From assembly GCA_026390045.1 (NCBI GenBank), contig JAPLGR010000349.1, positions 1 to 6,030 of the forward strand: a stretch of DNA of 6,030 bases, written 5' to 3'. Positions 1 through 5,939 of this stretch are shown one piece after another. The position numbers and the translations under genes were made by a program. The first letter of the stretch is position 1. Each line of letters starts with the position of its first letter. Under the pieces are notes generated by a model, which was not told where the DNA came from, searched no databases, and saw nothing but the letters and a program-made list of their open reading frames with translations. The stretch comes from Chloroflexota bacterium (GTDB taxonomy: Bacteria > Chloroflexota > Anaerolineae > Anaerolineales > E44-bin32).

Positions 1-631
1 CCTGCCGCGCGATCTCCAGCGCCCGCTCTCCGTTCTCTGCCTCGTGGGTGACGTAGCCGGAATCCCGGAGCACATCGGCGAACAGTTGACGGGCCAGCAG
101 CTCGTCATCCACCACCAGGATGACGCCCGCGCCAGGCCCGGCGCCCGCGGGATGCACAATTGCCCTGGGCTGCTGGACGTGCCGATCCACCTCCAGCTCA
201 TGCAGATAGGCTAGTGCCCGGTCCAGGTCGCGATTCAGGTGGCGCACTTTCAGGAGGGCCTCGACGCGGGCCAGGAGTTCCGTCTGCTGAAAGGGTTTGG
301 AGAGGAAATCGTCACCCCCAGCAGCCATGGCGCGCTCTTTATCGGCGAGTTGGTTCAGGGACGTCACGAAGAGAACCGGGGTGCCCCCGGTCTGGGGATC
401 CATCTTGACGCGAGCGCACACCTCGAATCCCGAGATCCCGGGCATCATGAGGTCGAGGATGATAAGGTCAGGCTTTTTCTCGTGGGCCAGGGCCAGGCCT
501 TCCTCGCCGCCGCCTGCCAGGTAGACCTCGTAGCCCGAGGCGGACAGCATCGCTTCCATCAACTCAAGGTTATACGGCTCGTCGTCCACAACAAGAATTC
601 GCGCCGGCGCCTGGCCCGCTGGCTGTGTCAT
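1..631 (-). CDS. Response regulator with tandem receiver domains (3' end beyond window edge)
   Basis: Phosphorelay output protein acting in the cytosol. Reading leftwards from ATG at 631-629, 210 complete codons stay open to base 1, so the C-terminus is missing. Receiver 1 spans about residues 11-130: acidic pair D16-D17, phosphoacceptor D60 in LDLMMPG, switch T90, and K112 in SKPF. A charged, helix-prone linker follows (about 131-155), then a Gly/Ala/Pro stretch. Receiver 2 starts near residue 169 (VILVVDDE, D175-D176); its phosphoacceptor would lie outside the window. A GAGGAGA ribosome site (complement of 637-643) lies 5 bases before the ATG and supports this start. Tandem receivers are known ahead of GGDEF output (PleD-type), HD-GYP output or histidine-kinase modules; the output here cannot be seen. 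The gene is divergent from the importer operon, and no functional link is shown. Confidence 0.93.
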   Translation of the reverse strand, partial: MTQPAGQAPARILVVDDEPYNLELMEAMLSASGYEVYLAGGGEEGLALAHEKKPDLIILDLMMPGISGFEVCARVKMDPQTGGTPVLFVTSLNQLADKERAMAAGGDDFLSKPFQQTELLARVEALLKVRHLNRDLDRALAYLHELEVDRHVQQPRAIVHPAGAGPGAGVILVVDDELLARQLFADVLRDSGYVTHEAENGERALEIARQ

Positions 632-690
632 AATCGTCTCCTCAACTGGGACGCCTCAGCGCCCTGGTCCCATGGAAGCGTTTGTGCCGA

Positions 691-725
691 CTGCCTGCAG
701 AGTTTCTAGCACACAACTCAGGCAG
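691..725. repeat. Imperfect dyad over the response-regulator promoter
   Basis: CTGCCT (691-696) pairs with AGGCAG (720-725), and GAGTT (700-704) pairs with AACTC (715-719). This gives 11 base pairs around a 10-base loop with a 3-base bulge. The dyad covers the candidate -10 box and the whole spacer of the leftward promoter. No T-tract follows on either strand, so an operator or leader structure is more plausible than a terminator. Confidence 0.4.
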
Positions 726-731
726 AGTAAA
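703..731 (-). promoter_or_regulatory. Candidate sigma70-type promoter for the response regulator
   Basis: On the minus strand, TTTACT (complement of 726-731) is followed after exactly 17 bases by TAGAAA (complement of 703-708), each with 4 of 6 consensus bases. A TG one base upstream of the -10 gives an extended -10 (TGCTAGAAA). Initiation would leave a leader of about 65 bases before the ATG at 631. Identified by eye only. Confidence 0.38.
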
Positions 732-868
732 GGGTATCCGGCATCTGGCGTAATGATGGTCACGTCTTCAGGTCGCCAGGCTGATCCAGAGAGAGGTAAT
801 GCCATCCGCCGGTGACCATGCACACCTGGAGTCGTTTTCCTGGGCATGGCGGGTGGCGAGGTTTCGCC

Positions 869-896
869 TTGAACGAGGCGGGGCCTTCATGCTAAT
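869..896 (+). promoter_or_regulatory. Candidate promoter for the ABC importer operon
   Basis: TTGAAC (869-874; 5 of 6 consensus bases) is followed after 16 bases by GCTAAT (891-896; 4 of 6). A weaker alternative -10, TAATCT at 893-898, has an 18-base spacer. Small inverted repeats overlap the -35: GGCGA (855-859) with TCGCC (864-868), and CGCCT (865-869) with AGGCG (876-880). The predicted leader is about 35 bases. Called by eye. Confidence 0.35.
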
Positions 897-926
897 CTTA
901 ATTGAGAATTGGCCACTCACAGGAAG

Positions 927-932
927 AGGAGG
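927..932 (+). promoter_or_regulatory. Shine-Dalgarno site deciding the binding-protein start
   Basis: A full AGGAGG lies 5 bases before ATG 938. It selects that start over an in-frame TTG at 902, which would add 12 polar residues in front of a normal signal peptide. Confidence 0.88.
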
Positions 933-937
933 TTCTC

Positions 938-1963
938 ATGAAGCGATGGTGGTGGATCGGGGCAGTGATGCTGGGACTCGTCATGGTGAGCAGTGGCTGG
1001 GCGCAGGAAAACGTGCTGGTCCTGTATGGAAGCCCTGACCGGGACTGGGTGGCCGCGATAGCGGCCAAATTCGAGAAGGACACGGGCATCAAGACACCGT
1101 GGATCCGGGCCAGCAGCAACGAGATGTATGCTAAGATCGAGGCGGAGAAGGCGAACCCGCAAGGGGACGTGTGGTTCGGTGGCACCGGGGATCCGCACTT
1201 CGCGGCGGCCGAGGCGGGCCTGACGGAGCCGTACTGCCCGAGCAACTTTTCGGAGCTGCGCGACTGGATGCGCGATCCCATCGGCAACTGCCGGGCCATC
1301 GGCCTCTACGCCGGCCCACTGGGCTGGGCGGTGAACGAGGGAGTGTTAAAAAAGCTAGGGAAGCCCATGCCCCAGACCTGGGACGACCTCACCAAGCCCG
1401 AGTACAAGGGATTAATCTCCGTCTCGAACCCCACGACGGCGGGGACGGCCTACACGGCGCTCGTGACCTTGCTCCTTCTCAAGGGTGAGGAAAAGGGGTG
1501 GGAGTATCTGGCCAAGTTGCACAAGAACATCGCGCAATACACCAAGTCGGGGTCGGCGGCGGGGCAATTGGCCGGGCAAGGTGAGGTGGCCATCGGCATC
1601 GTCTTCTTGCACGACGTGGTCATGTTCGCCGAAGAGGGATTCCCCGTGAAGGCGGTCGCCCCCGCGGACGGTACCGGTTACGAGATCGGTGGAATCAGCC
1701 TCATCAAGGGCGCCCCCCACAAGGAGAACGCCAAGAAGTTCATCGACTGGGCGCTGACCCCGGGGACGCAACTGATCGCCAAGGACTTCCGGTCCTTCCA
1801 GCCACAGTCCAACAAGAACACCCCGCTACCAGATGTTGTCAAGAAGCACGGGGTGGACTTCGAGCACGTGAAGACCATCAAGTACGACTTCCTGTGGGCT
1901 TCCAAGAACCGAGAGCGCATCATCAAGCGCTGGTCGGAGCAGATCTTCTCGCAGGCGCGGTAA
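938..1963 (+). CDS. Periplasmic ABC-transporter substrate-binding protein, AfuA-like
   Basis: This 341-residue extracytoplasmic binding protein delivers substrate to the permease encoded next. Residues 1-22 form a Sec signal peptide: K2-R3, a hydrophobic core from about W4 to V17, and likely cleavage after A22 (GWA before QENV). There is no lipobox cysteine. The mature part has the two-lobe layout of the Fe(III)/AEP/sugar-phosphate binding proteins: VLVLYGSPDRDW at the N-terminus, GDVWFGGTGDPHF (76-88), and SGSAAGQ (204-210). The GEVAIGIVFLHD segment (215-226) is where ferric-binding proteins carry their paired iron-ligand tyrosines. Those tyrosines are absent and H225-D226 occupy the site, with E249 in YEIGG. 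From memory, AfuA binds hexose and heptose phosphates through His, Asp and Glu at the same spacing. I infer a sugar phosphate or other phosphorylated compound rather than iron; iron or phosphonate is not excluded. First gene of the operon, ending in TAA just before a hairpin. Confidence 0.93.
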   Translation: MKRWWWIGAVMLGLVMVSSGWAQENVLVLYGSPDRDWVAAIAAKFEKDTGIKTPWIRASSNEMYAKIEAEKANPQGDVWFGGTGDPHFAAAEAGLTEPYCPSNFSELRDWMRDPIGNCRAIGLYAGPLGWAVNEGVLKKLGKPMPQTWDDLTKPEYKGLISVSNPTTAGTAYTALVTLLLLKGEEKGWEYLAKLHKNIAQYTKSGSAAGQLAGQGEVAIGIVFLHDVVMFAEEGFPVKAVAPADGTGYEIGGISLIKGAPHKENAKKFIDWALTPGTQLIAKDFRSFQPQSNKNTPLPDVVKKHGVDFEHVKTIKYDFLWASKNRERIIKRWSEQIFSQAR

Positions 1964-1964
1964 T

Positions 1965-2022
1965 GGCTCATGGCTGATAGCTCATGCTTCTTGCCATCAG
2001 CTATGAGCCATGAGCTGTTTTT
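1965..2022 (+). terminator. Hairpin plus T-tract between binding protein and permease (likely attenuator)
   Basis: The arms 1965-1986 and 1995-2016 are 22 bases each, with only two true mismatches and one terminal G-U pair, around an 8-base loop. TGTTTTT follows directly, ending at 2022. The structure begins just after the binding-protein stop and ends 3 bases before the permease ATG. Partial termination here, or protection of the upstream message, would give the binding protein in excess over the permease, a common arrangement in importer operons. Both arms consist of a degenerate heptamer of the form TRGCTSA, which is unusual for a plain terminator and could mark a dispersed repeat. Confidence 0.65.
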
Positions 2023-2025
2023 GGA

Positions 2026-4068
2026 ATGCTCGTGATCGCTGCGCGTAATCCGGCATGCTTGCTCGGCGGTCTCATTCTCCTGGTGACGACCACCCTCGTG
2101 CCCTTCCTGTCCCGCCAGGGGCAGGTGCTTCCTATCGGGAGGGCTGATCTCGCGCTCACGCCGCTGGCCCTGGCAGGCCAGTATCCCGGATTCTATCTCT
2201 TGATCGGGCTGGCGGTGGCGTGGGTCGCGCTGGGATTGCTTCGACAGGATCGCCCGGATCGTCCGGCGCTCTGGGGCGGACTCCTCGGGTGCCTCCTGGT
2301 CATCTGGCTGACAGTAACGGCCGGGGTCAAACCGTACGCCTTCGGCTTGGGAAGCATCCTGGCCCTGACCATCTGCCTGCTGGTGCTCGCCTACGGCCTG
2401 TCTCAGAGAGGCTACATCCGGGCGGATACCTTCGTCGCGGCGAGCATCCTGCTCCTGGGATTTTTCGTCCTCCTCTTCATCATCTATCCAATCCTCGCGG
2501 TCCTCCAGCACAGCGTGATGGATAGCCGCGGCGCGTTGCAGCCGGGCCTGTTCCTGGAGACCCTGCGAGGCTACAAGTCCTTCTGGCGCGTGCTGGGCGA
2601 CAGTCTGGGGCTGGCTGTGTTCGTCGGGGTCGTCTCGACCCTGATCGGGCTGGCCTTTGCCCTGGCGGCCACGCGGTCCCGGTCGCGCCTCACCGTCCTG
2701 CTGCGGGCCTTCTCCTTATTGCCCATGATCACGCCCCCCTTCGTGGTCGGCCTGGCGATCATCCTGCTCTTCGGCCTGCAGGGGCTCATCACGGGCACGC
2801 TGCTGGGACTCAAGACGCGAGGGGTCTTCGGCTTCCCCGGCGTGGCCCTGGCCCAAACGCTCTCCTTCGCTCCGGTGGCGTTTCTGGTGATTGCCAGCGT
2901 AGTCGAGTCGGTCAATCCGGCGTTGGAGGAGGCCAGCCTCACCTTGCGGGCCGGACCGTGGGTGACCTTCTGGAAGGTTACGCTGCCCCTCCTCAGGCCG
3001 GGGGTGGCGAACGCGTTTCTCCTCACGATCGTGGAGTCGCTGGCGGATTTCGGCAACCCGATCATCTTGGGAGGCGAATTCGAGGTCCTCTCCACGGAGA
3101 TCTACTTTGCCATCATCGGCCGGTTCGACAAGACACTGGCCGCCTCCCTGGGAATCGTCCTGCTGGCCGCCAGCCTGGCGACGTTCCTCCTGCAGCAGTA
3201 CTGGCTTGGGGAGCGGTCCTACGTCACGGTCACGGGGAAACCCCCATCCGGGCAGCCGATGCCGCTTCCCCGTGGGCTGGAGATCGGCCTCCTGGGCTTC
3301 TGCGTCGCCTGGTGCGTCTTCACCTTGGCCCTCTACGTCTTCGTCGTCTATGGCGGGTTCGTGGAGATTTGGGGAATCAACAATGCGTTCACGCTCCGAC
3401 ACTACCGCCAACTCCTGCGGGACGGCATGGATGCCCTAAACACGACACTGATTCTGGCAGGGGTGTCCGCACCCCTCACCGCCGTGGTGGGCATCCTGAC
3501 CGCCTACCTGGTGGTGCGACACCGGTTCCCGGGCCGCGGCGTCCTGGAGTTCACGTCCATGCTGTCCTTCGCGGTACCGGGGACCGTCATCGGCATCGGC
3601 TACATTCTGGCCTTCAACCAGCCGCCCCTCTACCTGACCGGCGGTGCGGCCATCCTCGTCATCTCGTTCGTCTTCCGGAACATGCCGGTGGGGATTCGGA
3701 GCGGCGTCGCGGCGCTGGCGCAGATCGACAAGGCGCTGGAGGAGGCCTCGGTGACGCTGCGGGCGTCGTTTGCCACGACCCTGCGGCGCATCGTGCTGCC
3801 GCTGATCCGGCCGGCCATCATCTCGGCGCTGGTCTTCAGCTTCGTCCGGGCGGTGACCGCCATCAGCGCGGTGGTGTTCCTGGTGAGTGCCAAGTGGCAG
3901 CTTTCCACGAAGGTCATTCTGGATCAGGCGGAGAACGGCCGCTACGGCCTGGCGACCGCCTACAGCACGGTCCTCATCGTGATCATGGCGGCAGCGGTGG
4001 TGTTGATGTATTTGCTGGTCGGCAAGACGGCCGTACGCGGCGGCGTTGAAGGCGGAGGTCTCGCATGA
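2026..4068 (+). CDS. Fused double ABC-transporter permease, AfuB-like (680 aa)
   Basis: Inner-membrane channel in which both permease halves are in one chain, so a single copy can pair with two ATPase subunits. An N-terminal part (about 1-128) has four hydrophobic segments, near 10-28, 51-72, 81-98 and 106-125. It precedes permease half 1 (about 136-390) and half 2 (about 419-668). Each half has the cytoplasmic coupling loop that docks on the ATPase: ALEEASLTLRAG at 299-310, running to P325, and ALEEASVTLRAS at 570-581, running to P596. The length is well above the roughly 500-560 residues usual for FbpB-type fused permeases and close to AfuB as I recall it. The start is uncertain. ATG 2026 has no proper ribosome site, while GTG 2032 has GGA six bases upstream (2023-2025), removing two residues. 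The stop overlaps the ATPase start as ATGA at 4065-4068, so the two are translationally coupled. Confidence 0.94.
   Translation: MLVIAARNPACLLGGLILLVTTTLVPFLSRQGQVLPIGRADLALTPLALAGQYPGFYLLIGLAVAWVALGLLRQDRPDRPALWGGLLGCLLVIWLTVTAGVKPYAFGLGSILALTICLLVLAYGLSQRGYIRADTFVAASILLLGFFVLLFIIYPILAVLQHSVMDSRGALQPGLFLETLRGYKSFWRVLGDSLGLAVFVGVVSTLIGLAFALAATRSRSRLTVLLRAFSLLPMITPPFVVGLAIILLFGLQGLITGTLLGLKTRGVFGFPGVALAQTLSFAPVAFLVIASVVESVNPALEEASLTLRAGPWVTFWKVTLPLLRPGVANAFLLTIVESLADFGNPIILGGEFEVLSTEIYFAIIGRFDKTLAASLGIVLLAASLATFLLQQYWLGERSYVTVTGKPPSGQPMPLPRGLEIGLLGFCVAWCVFTLALYVFVVYGGFVEIWGINNAFTLRHYRQLLRDGMDALNTTLILAGVSAPLTAVVGILTAYLVVRHRFPGRGVLEFTSMLSFAVPGTVIGIGYILAFNQPPLYLTGGAAILVISFVFRNMPVGIRSGVAALAQIDKALEEASVTLRASFATTLRRIVLPLIRPAIISALVFSFVRAVTAISAVVFLVSAKWQLSTKVILDQAENGRYGLATAYSTVLIVIMAAAVVLMYLLVGKTAVRGGVEGGGLA
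4054..4059 (+). promoter_or_regulatory. Shine-Dalgarno site for the ATPase gene
   Basis: GGAGGT inside the last permease codons sits 5 bases before ATG 4065 and 8 bases before ATG 4068. Both are usable, so the ATPase may start at either of its two leading methionines. Confidence 0.75.
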
Positions 4069-5138
4069 TGGAGCAGGCGAATCCTCAGGCGGCGCGGGTC
4101 ACGCTGGAGGGCGTGACCAAGCGGTTCGGTCAGACGATGGCGGTGGACAACATCAGCCTCGAGATCGAGCCGGGATCGCTGGTCACCCTCCTCGGGCCGT
4201 CCGGCTGCGGGAAGACGACGACGCTTCGCATCGTGGCGGGGCTGGAGACCGCGACGGGCGGCAAGGTCTTCATCGGCGATGCCGAGGTCACGCACCTGCC
4301 GCCCAACGCTCGCGACGTCACCATGATGTTCCAGTCCTACGCCCTCTTCCCGCATCTGTCCGTGTTCGAGAACGTGGCCTACGGGCTGCGGGTCCTGAAG
4401 CGGCCGGAGGCAGAGGTGCGGAAGCAGGTCGAGGAGGAGCTCCAGCTCGTCGGGATGCCCGGGATGGGCGAGCGCAGCCCCAGCGCGCTGTCCGGCGGCC
4501 AGCAGCAGCGCGTGGCACTGGCCCGGTCGCTGGTGATGCAGCCCAAGGTGCTACTCTTCGACTAGCCGCTGTCCAACCTGGATGCCAAGCTCCGCAAGCG
4601 GATGCGGGAGGAGATCCGGCTGCTCCAGCAGCGGCTGGGGATCACCGCCATCTACGTGACCCACGACCAGGCCGAGGCGCTGGCGATCTCGGATAAGATC
4701 GTGGTCATAGACAAGGGCCGCATCTCGCAAATCGGCACACCGCACGAGCTCTACCGCCGGCCCGGGAACCGGTTCGTGGCCGAGTTCATCGGGGAGGCCA
4801 ACTTCCTCCCGGCGCGGCTGGAGGCGATGGAGGACGGCCACGCGAAGATTGCCATCGGTCCGCAGCAGATGCAGGTGGTCAGCCCGCCGCTTCAGGCCGG
4901 GGCCGTGACGGTGCTGGCCCGGCCCGAGGCCATCCGGATCCGGACCCACGGTGAGGGCCTGGCCGGCACCATTCAGAAGGTCTCCTACCTCGGCTCCTCC
5001 GCCGACTACACGGTCGAGACGGAGCTGGGACCCGTCCTGATCACCGACTACGAGATGCAGGGCGGCGTGCTCGCCGCCGGCACCGCCGTCCGCCTGGAGT
5101 TCCTGCCGCACGGCGTCTATCCGCTGCCGAAGGCGTGA
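4065..5138 (+). pseudogene. ABC-transporter ATP-binding protein (FbpC/PotA/AfuC type) interrupted by in-frame TAG
   Basis: ATPase that would power the adjacent permease. Apart from one stop codon, 357 residues are continuous in one frame, a normal length for this family. Walker A is GPSGCGKTT (44-52), Q-loop Q90, signature LSGGQ (142-146), Walker B VLLFD (162-166). Codon 167, which should be the catalytic Glu, is TAG. The frame continues with PLSNLDAKLR (168-177, including the D-loop), H-loop H200 in VTHDQ, and from about 235 a C-terminal TOBE-type regulatory domain ending at 357. As read, the product stops at 166 residues, before the D- and H-loops, and cannot be a working ATPase. The rest could only be made alone from ATG 4602, which has no ribosome site and would lack Walker A and the signature. 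GAG to TAG is one base. The intact remainder points to a very recent mutation, a strain variant or a base error; readthrough is the less likely option. Confidence 0.9.
4563..4565 (+). other. In-frame TAG at the catalytic Walker B glutamate codon
   Basis: The codons before it read VLLFD and those after read PLSNLD, so the family motif FDEPLSNLD is matched except for E. A single G-to-T difference at 4563 explains it. The following base is C (TAGCCG), not a context known to favour strong readthrough. TAG also terminates the small gene at 5516-5518, so a general reassignment of TAG is unlikely. Confidence 0.95.
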
Positions 5139-5165
5139 TCGGGGCGTGGTCCGTGCAACTCCTGC

Positions 5166-5194
5166 TTGACCCTGGAGGGCCTGCGTGATACCAG
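5166..5194 (+). promoter_or_regulatory. Weak candidate promoter upstream of the toxin-antitoxin pair
   Basis: TTGACC (5166-5171; 5 of 6 consensus bases) is followed after 17 bases by TACCAG (5189-5194; 3 of 6), with a TG one base before the -10 acting as an extended element. It would give a leader of about 110 bases that contains the palindrome at 5260-5276. I see no terminator between the ATPase gene and this point, so read-through from the importer operon is also possible. Confidence 0.27.
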
Positions 5195-5259
5195 AAGTGA
5201 CAGATGACGGTCGCCATGGAGCCCGGCCGCGGAAGGAGCGTTGGGATGCGAGATGCCTG

Positions 5260-5276
5260 GCCTGAACGATTCAGGC
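5260..5276. repeat. Perfect 7-bp inverted repeat upstream of the antitoxin gene
   Basis: GCCTGAA (5260-5266) and TTCAGGC (5270-5276) are perfect reverse complements around CGA, ending 32 bases before ATG 5309. Type II antitoxins commonly bind such palindromes to repress their own operon, so an operator is a reasonable inference. A hairpin in the leader is the alternative. No T-tract follows, which argues against a terminator. Confidence 0.45.
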
Positions 5277-5308
5277 GGTCATGATGCCGAGGAGCGAGGA
5301 ATGAGGCG

Positions 5309-5518
5309 ATGACGAAGCGGTCTGCATCGAAGGATACCGTCGAGTTCCCTGTGGCTGTGTGGGAATCGGCTGAGACAAAAGAGGAGCTGGAGGACTGGCT
5401 GCTGGCGCAAGACCCGAAGGCCGTCAGGCAGCTTCGGCGCATCCGGCGGACCGAGGATCTGGCCGGCCGCGGGAAGACCCTCTCTGACGTCGCGCGCCGA
5501 TGGAATACGAAGTTGTAG
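5309..5518 (+). CDS. Putative type II antitoxin (69 aa)
   Basis: Small, highly charged cytosolic protein just upstream of a RelE/ParE-like toxin gene and overlapping it by 19 bases (5500-5518), the usual antitoxin-first order. Residues 10-18 (TVEFPVAVW) could form a short beta strand, as in ribbon-helix-helix proteins, though I cannot assign that fold firmly. Residues 21-47 are a Glu/Arg-rich helical stretch with EELEDWLLAQDP. The tail EDLAGRGKTLSDVARRW (49-65) resembles the toxin-wrapping C-termini of RelB/Phd-like antitoxins. Start choice: ATG 5309 has GAGGA at 5296-5300, 8 bases upstream. The stop is TAG. I infer that it neutralises the toxin and represses the operon, possibly at the palindrome 5260-5276. 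The family is not recognised by name; the call rests mainly on context. Confidence 0.72.
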   Translation: MTKRSASKDTVEFPVAVWESAETKEELEDWLLAQDPKAVRQLRRIRRTEDLAGRGKTLSDVARRWNTKL

Positions 5519-5775
5519 TCCTTCCAACGGCCGAGACGGATCTGGGACGGTTGCCGGATGCGGTTCGCACGGCAATCCTCCGTCGGCTCGAATGGCTCCG
5601 CCTCGGTGCCCACACGATCGTCCATCATCGCCTCCACGGAATGTCTCCGGACCTAGCCGGTTTGTGCCGGATCCGGTACGGCGACTATCGGATCCTCTAT
5701 TGGCATTACCGCGGTGAGCGCGTTCTGAAGGTCTACCGCGTCCAGCATCGGTCCGAGGTCTACCGCGGTCTCTGA
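5500..5775 (+). CDS. RelE/ParE-family toxin of a type II toxin-antitoxin system (91 aa)
   Basis: The length is typical of the RelE/ParE superfamily, whose members are ribosome-dependent mRNA interferases (RelE) or gyrase poisons (ParE). The fold order is visible: strand EYEVVVLP (2-9), a helical region with LGRLPDAVRTAILRRLEWL (15-33), then HHRLHGM (42-48), CRIRYGDYRILYWHY (56-70), and strand VLKVYRVQHRSEVYRGL (75-91). The R57/R59, R64, R80, H83-R84 and Y88-R89 positions are the sort of basic and aromatic residues found in active RelE-type enzymes. I cannot tell ribonuclease from gyrase activity. There is no clear ribosome site before ATG 5500, and the 19-base overlap with the antitoxin gene suggests translational coupling, keeping toxin below antitoxin. 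Single genomic copies of such pairs often move horizontally, but no mobile element is visible here. Confidence 0.87.
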   Translation: MEYEVVVLPTAETDLGRLPDAVRTAILRRLEWLRLGAHTIVHHRLHGMSPDLAGLCRIRYGDYRILYWHYRGERVLKVYRVQHRSEVYRGL

Positions 5776-5939
5776 TCGCCAGCGTTCGGAGGGGACGCAG
5801 CGCAGTTATCCAAGTTATGCGGACAGGGGTGGGGTGTTAGGTCTCCCGGTCGAAGCCAACGCCACCCGTGCGTCTCGCCGGTGGTGGCCCCCAGGATCCC
5901 TCACGAACGCCCCACACAAGAAGACTGGCTCAGATCGCC
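5776..5939. other. Non-coding stretch after the toxin gene
   Basis: I see no gene, RNA gene or clear repeat here. The stretch contains G-rich runs (around 5825-5837) and a short imperfect inverted pair of GCCACC with GGTGGC near 5860-5890, neither strong enough to name. Confidence 0.5.

Larger units (their letters stand above)
632..937. other. Divergent intergenic region (306 bp)
   Basis: This stretch separates the 5' ends of the response regulator (leftward) and the ABC importer operon (rightward). I see no credible gene in it; the short open frames here lack ribosome sites and recognisable protein character. It holds one candidate sigma70-type promoter for each side, a 35-bp imperfect dyad at 691-725 and small inverted repeats around 855-880. 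Shared or independent control of the two directions cannot be told from sequence. Confidence 0.7.

Noticed and set aside
239..709. Plus-strand open frame of 156 codons over the response regulator
   Set aside because: It is the antisense shadow of the receiver-domain gene, which has exact family motifs; the plus-strand product looks like nothing known.
756..819. 8-bp inverted pair ATGGTCAC (756-763) and GTGACCAT (812-819)
   Set aside because: The 48-base gap and short arms make chance likely, and it does not line up with either candidate promoter.
902..937. Upstream TTG start extending the binding protein by 12 residues
   Set aside because: It would place a polar, acidic leader before a normal signal peptide, and ATG 938 has a perfect AGGAGG at 5-base spacing.
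1678..2511. Minus-strand open frame of 277 codons spanning the binding-protein end and permease start
   Set aside because: Arg/Asp/Gln-rich low-complexity product opposite two strong genes and across the hairpin; typical GC-rich antisense shadow.
2958..4049. Plus-strand 363-codon frame inside the permease gene
   Set aside because: Off-frame shadow rich in Gly, Pro, Arg and His with no membrane segments, while the overlapping frame carries both permease motifs.
4563..4565. Genome-wide reassignment of TAG or pyrrolysine insertion
   Set aside because: TAG is used as an ordinary stop at 5516-5518, and pyrrolysine at the catalytic Glu would not give an active enzyme. One codon in one gene is too little evidence.
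4602..5138. Independent gene for the C-terminal half of the ATPase
   Set aside because: It continues the same frame past the TAG, starts in the middle of the nucleotide-binding fold with no ribosome site, and lacks Walker A and the signature. It is the second part of the interrupted gene.
5810..5825. Short direct repeat GTTATCC / GTTATGC suggestive of an insertion-sequence remnant
   Set aside because: Only seven bases with a mismatch, and no transposase fragment or matching terminal repeats nearby.
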